NCBI GenBank assembly: GCA_039111635.1
Contig: JBCAQO010000006.1
Span: 2,294,001-2,358,000, forward strand
From: Heterobasidion occidentale
Taxonomy: Eukaryota > Basidiomycota > Agaricomycetes > Russulales > Bondarzewiaceae
Length of the DNA: 64,000 bases
Direction: 5' to 3'
A program made the position numbers and the translations under genes. This document shows positions 1-11,117 of the stretch, in pieces (the first letter of the stretch is position 1; each line of letters begins with the position of its first letter). The notes under the pieces were generated by a model. It was not told the origin of the DNA. It made no database searches and saw nothing but the letters and a program-made list of their open reading frames with translations.

Positions 1-12
1 GACGGTGAGCTG

Positions 13-1395
13 CTAGTATGCGGTGACTTGCGGTATGTAGGACCGGGGTGTAGAGAAGTGATTGGATATACGCAAGGCAGTCGGGATAGAGATGTCCTGT
101 TTCAAATGAGGGTTCCGGTGTGTGCTTGAGGGCGGTGGAGAGGAAGATGGAGAAATTACATATGCGGGTAAGTGTTTGAACAGGAAGGGAGGTGTATCAG
201 AATGTGCATATAACGGGGACGATGACACTACAGGAGACTGAGCGAGCAAGGTTGGGTATTGCACACCAGATTCCTCAAGATGAGAAGCATCGCGGACATG
301 TTGGGGCGAAAAGGAAGATAGCGAGCTTGCAGGACCAGGGTGAGAGAAAGCCCTATAGATGTCGTCTGAGAAAACTTGAGCCGGCTGAGCGTCAAAGTAT
401 CGAGCAACGGAATCATGACTTGCAGGACCGGGAGTGGAGAAAGGCAAAGCATCAGGCCCTCGGACAGCGTAGTCATAGTCAGCATTCGGAGCAGGTACAA
501 GCAGAAGATCAGCAGGACGAACGGAGAATTCGGAAAGATTGTCAGAAGCAAATTCAGTAGCTACATCAGTGTTAGGGTCAGAGTCATCTAGCGGCAGCGA
601 ATCAAGTCGAGGGGGTTGAAAAGCAAAGACAGAAGCATCCTCATCTTCGATTTCATTCTGGTTGGGGTTGAGTCCTTGGACTTCTCCCACTGGAAGCGGT
701 GGTTCTGCCGGAAGTGGGTCGTTAGTTGTGGACATTAGACGTCTAAGAGGGTGAGAAGCTTGAAGGCCTAAAAGGGTGTCGTTAAGCCAGTCTGGCATGG
801 GAGGTAGAGATTTCAAAGTAGTATCAGCCTGTATGCGAGCAAAGTCAGTCTATGCACGGGGATTGACTTGAGGGTTTGCGTCAATGAGAGGAGAATAAAC
901 GATCATACTTTCAGATAGTCCCCAGTCTGAGACGGCGATGAGCTCTGTGCCGCAGGCTTCTTCATCTTGATGAGAGTGAAATTCTTTCCCAGTCTACCTT
1001 CCTGAATGCCACTGTATGCTGATAATGGTGTCTTCGGGACGTCACTGATTGATGATGAGCCAGAAGAGTATACCCGACGGCGTGAGGACGTGGAGGAGGC
1101 ACGAGGGCCGGAAAGTATTCGAACTTGGTCAATCATGTTGTCATAACGTGAATTGATGCCCACAGCGCGTCGACGCTTGAGTGGTCGAAAAGATGCATCC
1201 TCTGGCACTCGTGCTATGGTTGCCCTCAGTTGTGAAACAAGTTTTCATGAATGAGTCTCTGACCTGAAGACTTCAACGTGTGCACAGTGGACGACACTCT
1301 GTTTGCGTGTGATCCAAATTTATGAAAGAGTGTTATGGTCGATGTGCATACCGGCTGTTGGGAAACCCTTCCAGGACGGAAACAGAACTATCCAT
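13..1395 (-). CDS. Hypothetical protein, 4 exons, about 399 aa
   Basis: Exons on the minus strand: 1395..1352, 1298..1264, 1213..909, 828..13. All three introns are GT-AG and all joins keep frame; the stop codon is TAG at 13-15. The protein starts MDSSVSVLEG, has a basic patch (KRRR) near residue 35, and then a long Ser/Pro/Asp-rich and probably disordered tail. I recognise no domain, signal peptide or membrane segment. The motif PPMPDWLNDTLLGLQ at the start of the last exon is the only stretch that looks well folded. The last exon could contain an unseen intron, and the true 3' end could lie outside the window if the final codons are spliced out. Product unknown; the gene model itself is fairly secure because four exons line up in frame. 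Confidence 0.6.
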
Positions 1396-1966
1396 GTCTT
1401 CATCGCGATTTGATATAGTGAGACGGCTAGTCATCCGGTTTGATTGTTATTTAGATTGAGCACGCTGTAGACCTAGAAAGAGAAACACGTATTGATACAC
1501 TTATTCGAGGAGATACAGAGGCTTGAAGAGGATGGGGCTGTAATAGTGGAATCAACAATCGAAAGGTGCGTGACGCGTCTCGACTGACGCTCACCCGAAA
1601 ACTACCCGAAAGGGCTCTCATCACGTGTGCACATTCGCAATGCCCAGAGGTATTGACGCAATGCCAGTTAGCGAGGCTCTTTGTTGTGAGCTGCCATGTC
1701 TTCAGGAATGGCGCACAGTCCTTGGATCCCAGCCCCGTACGTTTATTCCACGAGCTCTTCGGTTATTTCCAGCGGTTTGGGCTCTCATGAAACGCGTGCT
1801 ATCCCCTGCCGAACTGCCGACCAATAATGCTGACTCTTGCTGAGTGTGCCTTATCGTCCAATGCAGAATGAGATAGGCAGTCTTAGAGAAACAAGGACAT
1901 CTCTCGCGTCCTACGCTTCCCTTCGCATCTGTCCACGTTGGTTCAGATCACACTCGTCCTGTGGTC
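1396..1966. other. Intergenic, divergent promoter region
   Basis: This 571-bp stretch lies between the starts of two divergent genes. It has only short unsupported open frames and no coding-like sequence. It should hold the promoters of the hypothetical gene (minus) and of the gamma-glutamyltransferase (plus). I see no strong TATA box. Confidence 0.6.
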
Positions 1967-4428
1967 ATGAAGGGATCAACCGGGACACTCTACAATCCTG
2001 AGCTGCGACATGTCGCCAGTGATCCTGAAATCCCACTCGAATCCGGCCATCCTCCCACTCGGTCTCGTGCCTTGAAGCGCTTTATAGCAGTTGTCGTCGT
2101 GACCTCTGCACTCCTTTATTATGCTGCATCGAATGTTGTCCTGCGTCGCTACTTGCCGCAAAGTCGTCATTCTGACCCGGCCAAAACATCGAGTCCTGGC
2201 CATAGCAACCCTGCTTATCTGATTGAAGCCAGTCATGGAGCAGTTGCGAGTGAGAACGTGGTATGCTCGAACATTGGGGTAGACATTTTGAAAGACGGCG
2301 GAAATGCCGTCGATGCGGTTATCGGTACAGTGTTCTGCATCGGTGTCGTAAACATGTTCTCGTGAGTGGTCTATATTCATCTAATCGTTGGACGAGCATA
2401 GACATGTTTCTAGGTCTGGCATAGGCGGAGGTGGATTTATGACTATTCGGGTACCTTCATCTACGAAGAACGGATCTTCCGAAGTCTGGAACATCGATTT
2501 CCGCGAAACAGCCCCCGCACTCGCGAATACTACGATGTATGTAGGCGATCCAGCTAAAGCCATGTTCGGCGGCCTCTCAGTCGCTGTTCCAGGTGAGGTT
2601 AAAGGGCTGGAGGAAGCGCATAAGCGATGGGGAAAGCTCGAATGGTCGAGGCTTGTTCAGCCCAGTGTCGAGCTCGCAGCCGGCTGGAAAGTGGGCGTCG
2701 AACTTGGGCGCCGAATGAACGTGAGTCTGCGTCCAAGTGCGCTTATGGCACACGTGAGAGCTTTGCGTGCTAACCTCGGAATCTAAACTTGGATGGATCA
2801 GCTGGATATGTTCCGCCCTGTAATGCTCGGAAAAGACGATTGGAGGTCTATTTTCGCGCCTAACGGAGTCATTCTCACCGAAGGGGAAATAATACACCGC
2901 ACAAACTACTCGAAGACGCTCGCAGCGATTGCGGCAGGTGGCTCAAACGCGTTGTACTATGGCGAGATCGCCGAGGCTATTGTCCGCAAAGTTCAGTCCG
3001 AAGGAGGGGTGTTGAGCTTGGAAGACTTGGCCAATTACAAGGTCAAAGTCCGAAAAGCGCTCCAGGGTACTTACCGCGGTCGAAAGGTGTATACGACTCA
3101 CGCACCAACTTCGGGTCCGGTGCTGCTGCATATGCTGAACCTGTTGGAGGCCTATGATTTACCTGCTGAAGGACGTACCGGTCTGAATGTGCACCGATAT
3201 GTTGAGGCCATGAAATGTGAGTGACCTCCATACGCATCAATAAGTTGGCTGACTTGCTCTAGTTGGCTTTGCTGCCAGGTCAGTCAGACTTTCATATGTG
3301 CACGCATATAGTAACCTGAGGGCCTATCAGGACAAGAATTTGTGACCCTGCTTTCAACAACGACCCACAGCGAATTGAACAAATTCCCCGCAAATCGTTC
3401 AGCGCTCGGATATCCAAGAACTTGACTGACGTCTGTTCAATTTTCGCCCTGGTGTCGTTTGTTACGTGTGCGCTCAACTCACATTTTTAGGACCGCACTC
3501 ACTCTCCCGATTATTATCAGCCAATATTTGATGTTCCAGAAGACCATGGCACTGTCAGTAGCTCGTGCTCTTAATATCCGTCGCCGACCCGCCTGATTAC
3601 CTATCTCGTGATTTCAAGAGTCACACCTCTGTCGTAGACAAAGATGGTATGGCAGTCGCTCTCACTACTACGGTCAATCTCGTCTTTGGATCGCTAGTCA
3701 TGGATCCTGTGACAGGAATTATCATGAACGACGAGGTCAGCGAATGTTTCACATCTATGTAGTACCCATTTTCATCTTTGACTATCAGATGGATGACTTT
3801 TCGACCCCTGGCACGCCTAATGCCTTTGGGCTTTGGCCATCGCCTTGTGAGTATCTTATTACAATCTGACTCTGTCACTCGATAATTAATGCGTCTCGCA
3901 TCACAGTCAATTATCCCGAACCTGGGAAGCGCCCCCTTTCATCGACGGTTCCGACGATCATTGAGCACACAGATGGCTCTTTCTATCTTGCTATTGGCGG
4001 CTCAGGCGGATCCAAGATTTTCCCTGCTGTGTTCCAAGTGATTTTGAATCTCGATTGGGGCTACGATGCTAGTCAGGCTATAGAATATGGGAGATTACAT
4101 GATCAGCTATTCCCATCGTACGTTGAAGCTGACGACATCTACCCGGGAGAGCTATTGGCAGATCTCGAGAGGCGGGGACATAACATCACGAGTGCGTCCT
4201 TGTCCAATGTGACAGTCATTCCAAGACTCAAGGCAATCGTATTGTGGAATAGTTCTCAACGTTAACAGAGTGTCGGCAGTCGTTCAAGCAGTCATGAAGA
4301 AGGGTGGAAAGATATTTGGTCAGTCATATTTCTCAGCTTACGAGTGAATGCATACTGAATACATCGCAGCTGCGAGCGACTCTAGAAAAAAGGAATTGCC
4401 GCGGGATATTGATGGATGCTGTTTTTAG
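1967..4428 (+). CDS. Gamma-glutamyltransferase, membrane anchored
   Basis: Cleaves gamma-glutamyl bonds of glutathione and transfers the glutamyl group to water or amino acids; member of the N-terminal nucleophile hydrolases. Exons 1967..2361, 2414..2720, 2802..3216, 3263..3278, 3337..3430, 3491..3553, 3619..3735, 3789..3846, 3907..4191, 4253..4318, 4370..4428 give 624 aa. Seen: one hydrophobic segment at residues ~39-57 (type II anchor), the SGIGGGGFM motif, and the autoprocessing site EDHGT|SHTSVVDKDG, where Thr430 is the expected nucleophile and its codon is the last before an intron. The following ~195 residues match the usual small-subunit length and include NDEMDDFSTPG and GGSGGS. The start is the first ATG; an in-frame GTG lies 6 bp upstream. 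Odd: the family's usual C-terminal GIAAGY-stop is present at 4392-4412 but one base out of frame, so the literal frame ends with about a dozen different residues. Confidence 0.93.
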
Positions 4429-4974
4429 ACGGATCAATACAACCTAACTCGGATATGACAATCAGACTGCTGACTTCTGTGGCTTAGATGAAGCCTGCAA
4501 AAGTTGAGTGAAGACCCCCTCGCCCACACATGGGCACTCTCGCTAGGCAGCCGAAAATATCGGATGTCCGTCAGACTCATTTCTCAGTAGGCATTTTTCG
4601 ACTCGATGCATGTGGACCGAGAGAATAGTTTTTCACTCTGGAGCTCCGTCTCCATCCCAAGTTGCCTTCGTGTGAACGTGGTGCTTTTGGTGCCTCTGCT
4701 AATTTGCTATGCGGGCAACCGGAGATCGGCACCTGACCTTCCCGTGTGCACTTGGTCTCCAATATCACGACAGTCGCACTCGGTTGCACAGGGTTGCACT
4801 GCTACTAGCACAGTCGCATAATCTGTGTAACTCTAAACCACGAGGTTTCCCCGACACGTCTAGCAGGATGATACAAGGCCCGATCCCAGTCAGTCGGGAT
4901 GAGAATGATGCATTGTGCATTTAAGTCGGTAGGTCGATGGAATGGATGTCAACGTAGACGTCCTTTCCGTCAGC
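4429..4974. other. Intergenic, nothing recognised
   Basis: 546 bp between the gamma-glutamyltransferase and the first mannanase. Only short unsupported frames; expected to hold the 3' UTR of the former and the promoter of the latter. Confidence 0.55.
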
Positions 4975-6908
4975 ATGAAGCACTTCTCTACGAACTTCGT
5001 CACTGCCATTGTACTTGCCCTGGCGCCTCTGGCCAAGGCCATGGCTGTTCCACAAGATGGAGGTAGCGGATACGCTTTCTCTTGAAGGTTCAATAACTAA
5101 CCGCACGGACCTTGATCACCGCGACTCTTCGCCCCCGATGTCTTACATATGACTACAGCTATCTCAACTCGAGCTACTACCAGTTTCGTCAAAACATCTA
5201 GTCAGAGGTTTACAGTTGATGGGTCGACTTTCACCGTCGCCGGGTAGGTTCGCACGTTCTTCGTGAAATGTTTTCTCTGATATCTAAGTTTCCCATAGCG
5301 CAAATGCTTACTGGATTGGATTAACTGGTTTGAGCACTACAAACATGAAAACAGCGTTCGCTGATATCGCGAAGACTGGCGCTACTGTTGTTCGTACTTG
5401 GCGAGTTCTTTCTCTGACTCTGTTTAGCAGAATTTGACTTGCTGGCACGTCGCAGGGGTTTCAATGAGGTTACCAGCGCCAGTGGAGACTATTACCATCT
5501 CTGGTCGGGGTCAACGTCTTCTGTTAATACAGGGTCAACTGGTCTCGGCAACTTCGGTCAGTCTTGAGACAAATTTCCAAATCTGTCGGATTCACAGGTA
5601 TTGTAGACAACGTCATTGCTGCTGCGAAGGCTAGCGGCCTTCGTCTCATTGTTACTCTGTAAGTGCAATCATATCAGCTTGTCGCACTCTCTTAACCGGC
5701 ATGCAGGACTAACAACTGGTCAGACTTTGGGGGTATGGATGTCTATGTCAACCAGATCGTTGGTGCAGGGAAGCCCCATGACCTTTTTTACACCAATGCA
5801 AAAGTTATTGTGAGATTCTTATGTTATCCTTCGGGCTTACGGTGAATGTCTGACTCATCGATATTAAGGCTGCCTACAAGGCCTACATCAAAGCTTTTGT
5901 CAACCGCTATGTTAACGAGCCTACAATTTTAGGCTGGGAGCTCGGTATGTTGATCCGAATTCGGAACACAAATCGCACGATTATATTTTCTTTTTTGAAG
6001 CGAACGAGCCGAGATGCTCAGGAAGTACCGGGTATGTAAAGCGCAGCTGAATCATTATAGCTCGATTATGAACGATTCCTCTAGGGTGACTTCTGGTTCC
6101 TGCACGACTGCGACGATCACAAGCTGGGCCAAGGATATTTCTGCTTATATCAAGTCGATTGACTCTAATCATCTTGTCGGACTTGGAGACGAGGGATTCT
6201 TCAACGAAGCCAACGGCCCTAACTTCCCTTACCAGTACATAACCCTTTTTCTCTGCGTAAGCAGACCATCTTGCTAATGACCGTCCTCAAGAGGCGGTGA
6301 AGGCATTGATTTTGATGCCAATTTGGCTATCAGCTCCATCGACTTTGGTACATTCCACGTATGTCGTTCTTAATACTGAGACCGAGAAACAGAAACAACG
6401 CCTGACGAGCTTGAGACCTAGTGCTATCCGGTACGTACCATACTCTGGGGCTCATAGAGGCCCTGCCTTGACATGTGTTGGTATCAGATATCATGGGGGC
6501 AAACAAGTGATCCCACCGCTTGGGGTGTTCAATGGATCAAGGACCACGCCGCGTCTCAAAAAGCCCGAAATAAGCCTGTCATCATGGAGGAATTTGGTGT
6601 TCCAGATAACCAATCATCAACGTACAAGGCCTGGTATACGGCAGTCATTAGTTCGAGCTTGACAGGGGATTTGATCTGGTAAGCCATTATGCATATCCCA
6701 TTCTGTCGTTGGGTCTTGATGAGAAGATTGAACACAGGCAAGCCGGCTCTCATCTTCCCAGCGGTGATACTTCCGATGATGGATTTACTGTAAACATCAT
6801 AGCCATAGACAAGAGAAGTGAACTAATATATTTTCGCAGATTTATCCCGACGACCCGGTCTACGCCTTGGAGACTTCCCATAACTCGGCGTTGAAGGCAA
6901 GAGGGTAA
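4975..6908 (+). CDS. Secreted endo-beta-1,4-mannanase, GH5 subfamily 7, no CBM
   Basis: Hydrolyses internal mannosidic bonds of mannan/glucomannan outside the cell. Exons 4975..5062, 5159..5243, 5299..5400, 5456..5556, 5598..5658, 5707..5809, 5869..5944, 6001..6031, 6085..6234, 6292..6358, 6422..6430, 6488..6678, 6738..6789, 6840..6908 give 394 aa. Seen: a signal peptide (residues 1 to ~22), then about ten residues of linker straight into the catalytic domain (FVKTSSQRF). The acid/base Glu is in ANEPRC (Glu208) and the nucleophile in MEEFG (Glu325/326). Intron 3 begins GC (GCGAGT) instead of GT, and exon 11 is 9 nt. It is the upstream member of a tandem pair with the gene at 7648-9698, with identical catalytic-domain exon structure except one 9-nt difference in exon 5. 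Unlike its neighbour it lacks a CBM1. Confidence 0.92.
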
Positions 6909-7647
6909 AAGCTGTGAAGTTGTAACCCTAAGAACCTCTTGACGTGTCCTGAATCTTGCCCATCATGTTTCCTTTGGCATTGAAGTACCTTGAAGTATTC
7001 GATCATGACTCCGTACCACTCCATGAACTCAGTAATTTTCCTCCGATTCTATGTAAAGAACTTACGCGAGAGCGATGTGGTCTTGGATGGTCGACTCAGG
7101 GATCGGGCAGGAACGAAAGGATCCGTTCGCATTCTCATGTGGACTCACCGAAATCGAGAAGCGGCGTACGACTATACTCCGATATTTTTTGCGCATTCAC
7201 AATCTATTTTTACTAACATGGGCTGACAGGAGGCTCCCATCTTCCGTCCCTTTTCATAGGTATCGGCTAGCTCGGTCGATTACGCAGGTCCCAATTTCTC
7301 CCGCGGCGGTCCCGTCACCGACATGTCCAATCGTCTGTGCGTCACGCATCCATGCATCTTCTTGGACTCACGAGTATTGCTCGATCATCTCGTCTGTCCG
7401 AGGCACTGTGCCGCCTGACCAAGAGGTACACATGTTTATAGCGCATCACGAGGGTAATTGCTCGAAGTTCTACCAGTGGCGGCATACTGCATGACTTGGC
7501 ACAACGAACATCTCTGCGAGGTTACGCCGACGCGGCCAGCAGAGCCTGGTTTTTCCAGTTAACATCCGTAGTTTCGGGATCGAAACTCCTACATAAAGGT
7601 GCAGTCAGATTAGGGGAGGAATCACCTGCCCCCGCTGGTCGAACAAC
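6909..7647. other. Intergenic spacer between tandem mannanases
   Basis: 739 bp. The open frames here are not coding-like. The promoter of the CBM1 mannanase must lie here: a TATA-like ACATAAAG sits near 7590, and a CreA-type SYGGRG site (GCGGGG on the minus strand) is near 7630, just before the start codon. Both assignments are pattern matches only. Confidence 0.45.
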
Positions 7648-9698
7648 ATGGTTTCGATTTCTGTTCCTCTCATCAGCGCGGCTCTTGTTCTCGTACCGTT
7701 CGTTAATGCCGTTGCTATTTGGCAACAATGCGGCGGTATTGGGTATTCAGGCTCTACTGGTTCGTGTCCAATGCGACATACTGAAGACGAACAATATACT
7801 GACTTACATCCCTTGCGCGGACTTGGCAGTTTGTGATGCTGGTCTGAGCTGCGTGTACCTCAACGATTACTACTCTCAGTGCCAAACAGCCACTGCTACC
7901 TCTGCTCCTGCATCTACTCCTGCGTCGTCGACTCCGACTCCGACCAGTAGTTCGTCCGCACCAGCACCTTCCGGATTTGTCAAAACCTCTGGCCAAAAGT
8001 TCACGCTGAATGGGTCGACTTTCACCGTTGTAGGGTGCGTGAGCTTCATCGTTGACTAAGATGATAAAAACAGTTTACTGAATTGAATCGTAGAGCCAAC
8101 TCCTACTGGGTCGGCCTCACTGGCCTCAGTACTGCCAACATGAACGCAGCATTCTCTGACATTGCCAAAACTGGTGCCACTGTTGTCCGTACATGGTAAT
8201 TTTACTCTTGGACTGTGGGCTTCGATGTGGGATTCACTTTTATGTTTGTAGGGGATTCAATGATGTCACTAGCGCCAGCGGAACATACTACCAGCTCTGG
8301 TCTGGTGGAAAGGGTACAGTCAACACCGGTTCTACCGGCCTCGGAAATTTCGGTGAGTGTCTTGAGGATGATCGCCTGCACTTTCGACTGAAGAAATGTT
8401 TTCAGATAACGTAGTGGCTGCTGCTAAGGCCAATGGGCTTCGTCTGATCGTGACTCTGTGAGAACAGACACTTTGATCGTCTTGTGACATTTCCATAACG
8501 TATGCACAGGACCAACAACTGGTCAGACTATGGCGGCATGGACGTCTATGTCAATCAGATCGTCGGCTCCGGTCAGCCACACGACCTCTTCTACACTAAC
8601 ACGAATGTCATTGTAAGTCATGACCTTATGACCTCTTCGTATAATGTGTCCTTAACGTTTCATTTATTCTCAGGCTGCTTATAAGGCGTACATCAACACC
8701 TTCGTCAGCCGTTATGTGAACGAGCCTACGATCTTGGGCTGGGAGCTTGGCAAGTAGTTTTTCAGTCTTCAGATGGGCTTGAACACTGACGTATCTACTG
8801 TTTAGCAAACGAGCCGAGATGCTCAGGCAGCACAGGGTGCGTCAACCCCCATATCCGCCTCGGACGACGATATTGATTCATGTAATAGAACGACGTCTGG
8901 CACTTGCACCACCACAACGATTACCAACTGGGCCTCGACGATCTCTGCGTACATCAAATCTATTGACCACAACCATCTTGTAGGTCTCGGTGACGAGGGT
9001 TTCTATAATGAAGCCAACGGACCCAACTATCCCTACCAGTGAGTATCAGGCCCATGCTGTACGGACACCTGCTGAATTTGAATGGCAGAGGAGGCGAGGG
9101 TATCGATTTTGATGCAAACCTTGCCATCAGCACTCTTGATTTTGGCACAGCTCATGTAAGCCTCTAGCAGTTTGAACGGTTGGACTCGTCTGCTAACGTA
9201 CTTCTTCTCCGTAGTCCTACCCAGTACGTTTTCAGTGACTATTCCCGAAAGAATTTTGAATTCGACGATAGAACGACCCAGATTTCTTGGGGCCAAACAA
9301 GCAATCCGTCGGCATGGGGCGTTCAGTGGATCCAGGATCATGCCACCTCCCAAAAAACAGCCAACAAACCAGTTATACTAGAAGAATTTGGTGTGACCAG
9401 CGACCAGCAAGCAACTTACACAGCCTGGTACAGTGCGATTATCAGCTCGGGCTTGACGGGTGATCTCATCTGGTAAGCCATTCTTCGATCCATGCTGCAG
9501 AAGGCTTAAAAAAATGCTGCATCTAGGCAAGCTGGATCGCATCTGTCAAGCGGAGATACTCCCAACGACGGATATGCGGTAATGATAATTGCACCTGAAC
9601 ATTGATGAACGCTAAGACCCTTCGTGCAGATTTTCCCAGATAATTCGGTCTATGCTCTAGACACTTCGCATGCCGCTGCCTTGAAGGCCAGAGGTTGA
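7648..9698 (+). CDS. Secreted endo-beta-1,4-mannanase, CBM1 + GH5 subfamily 7
   Basis: Exons 7648..7759, 7830..8034, 8094..8195, 8252..8352, 8406..8457, 8510..8612, 8674..8749, 8806..8836, 8889..9038, 9089..9155, 9215..9223, 9282..9472, 9527..9578, 9630..9698 give 439 aa. Domain order: signal peptide (~1-21), family 1 cellulose-binding module (~25-56, four Cys, WQQCGGIGYSG...YYSQC), a Ser/Thr/Pro linker (~57-85), then the GH5_7 catalytic domain with acid/base Glu253 (ANEPRC) and nucleophile Glu370/371 (LEEFG). The CBM1 should tether the enzyme to cellulose beside mannan in wood. Intron 7 uses a GC donor (GCAAGT); this junction is needed to restore the catalytic ELANEP. A 9-nt exon encodes Ser-Tyr-Pro. 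Close paralogue of the gene at 4975-6908. Confidence 0.94.
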
Positions 9699-11117
9699 AA
9701 AGTTTGGAAGGATTGATGTTGGAGCTCAACCATCGATCGTCATCTATGGGAAGTTGTTGCGCGGTGTGATCGTAAACATTTGAGAGCATTTGGGTCGTAA
9801 CATGCGAAATGTATTTTCTGTCGACTGTTTTCAGTGTTTGGGTCGTATATGATCTCATATCTGGAGGACACCTGTCAACCACGCCAAGTGTGTGCTTTGG
9901 CCAAAGGAGTCCACGACCGTGCGGTATCGGGGGCCTCTGACTGCCAGGTCCATAGCAGACCTCAGGAGGGTGTCCAATGATCGCAACCCATCAGACATCA
10001 AAATCACGAAAAAACGGCATACGGGTACCAGCTGCAACAATTGTCGACCCTATCAGGATGGTCCTTTCTACTTGTCTACAATCTCTCCCACTACCGCCTC
10101 TTTATTGGATCGATCCTGATCATTAAGAAACCTTCGCAGCTTATAGGTTGATGTTACTTATCTTGTCTCCCTAATTCCGTGGAATATACATGGTCTTGAG
10201 ACAGCGATGTTTTACTTATCTTGTCTCCCTAATTCCGTGGAATATACATGGTCTTGAGACAGCGATGTTTTGTCCCAATGAAATGGGTATCGTTGTGAGG
10301 GCGCGAAGACGACAAGAGTCGAAGCTACAGATTGATGACCATCTTTGTAGTAAATTTGGAACAAGTTAGAGAGAATGGCCCGGAACGAGGTGAACGGGTG
10401 AACGTCGTACCATACCTCCCTGAACAGGGTGAATATACCAAGAAAACACAGAAGTCGCAATCAAAATAAGGCTCTGAAACTACCGGAAATTTCCAGAGCT
10501 CGGTACGCGTCGTCTGATTGCCGGGGTCCTGTACAAGGCCAGGGTACTGCCTGGTACTGCCAGGGTCCTAAGGCATGCCAGGAGATTACTCAGCATGACA
10601 GTGCGTTTTAGAAGGTTTCAGAGCCGCCGGCTGGATCATCCTGAGACACTCCTGAGACCACAGCAAAATCTGGCAAAATGTCTTTCTCTATTGCGACCTC
10701 ATCTCGGTTCGCATTTGCTCGATTGTCGCACCGCTTCCTCCACCCACGAGTCTAAGCGTCCACGTTTACCTTTAAAGGCGTCAAACATCTTGCTCATATT
10801 GCATGCCAGGCGCCATGCCGCACACACGTCCAGTCTCAAAGCCGGCTACACTACCACTTTCATAATGAAGGACAATCTTAGGGTGGTGCCTGAAGGTAAG
10901 GTGGCAAACGTCACTGTTCGTCACGGCCACCAGCCGTCGAGCCGCTTTGTGGCTCTTGAGGGCATTTAAATCCCTCTAAACCACATCCAAGCAGCTCTCA
11001 AACCATACTTACCACTTTGTTCAAATCTCTTGTTTCCTTCGCAACCAGCCCAAGTGGCCTCTATCCATCTCCATCTTCATCATCTTCTATCCTCCCCCGC
11101 ATGCGCGACGGTACGAA
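9699..11117. other. Gene-poor stretch with a tandem repeat
   Basis: 1.4 kb between the second mannanase and the Ser/Pro-rich gene. It contains the 58-bp tandem duplication at 10154-10269 and, near 10520-10575, a patch of short interrupted repeats built on CCAGGGTACTGCC/TGGTACTGCC. No gene supported. A 25-codon frame at 10678-10755 reads like a mitochondrial presequence but goes nowhere. Confidence 0.5.
10154..10269. repeat. 58-bp tandem direct duplication, two copies
   Basis: Two abutting copies of a 58-bp unit beginning TTACTTATCTTGTCTCCC and ending GACAGCGATGTT (10154-10211 and 10212-10269). I see no mismatch between them. The period is not related to any coding frame here. A recent slippage or unequal-exchange duplication, or an assembly duplication, would both look like this. 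Confidence 0.85.

Noticed and set aside
9892..10119. Cys-x2-Cys in a short plus-strand frame, possible Zn2Cys6 factor
   Set aside because: Only two of six Cys present and no basic linker or exon partners.
10678..10755. 25-codon frame resembling a mitochondrial presequence
   Set aside because: Ends in a stop with no downstream exon of matching frame or family; kept only as a remark.
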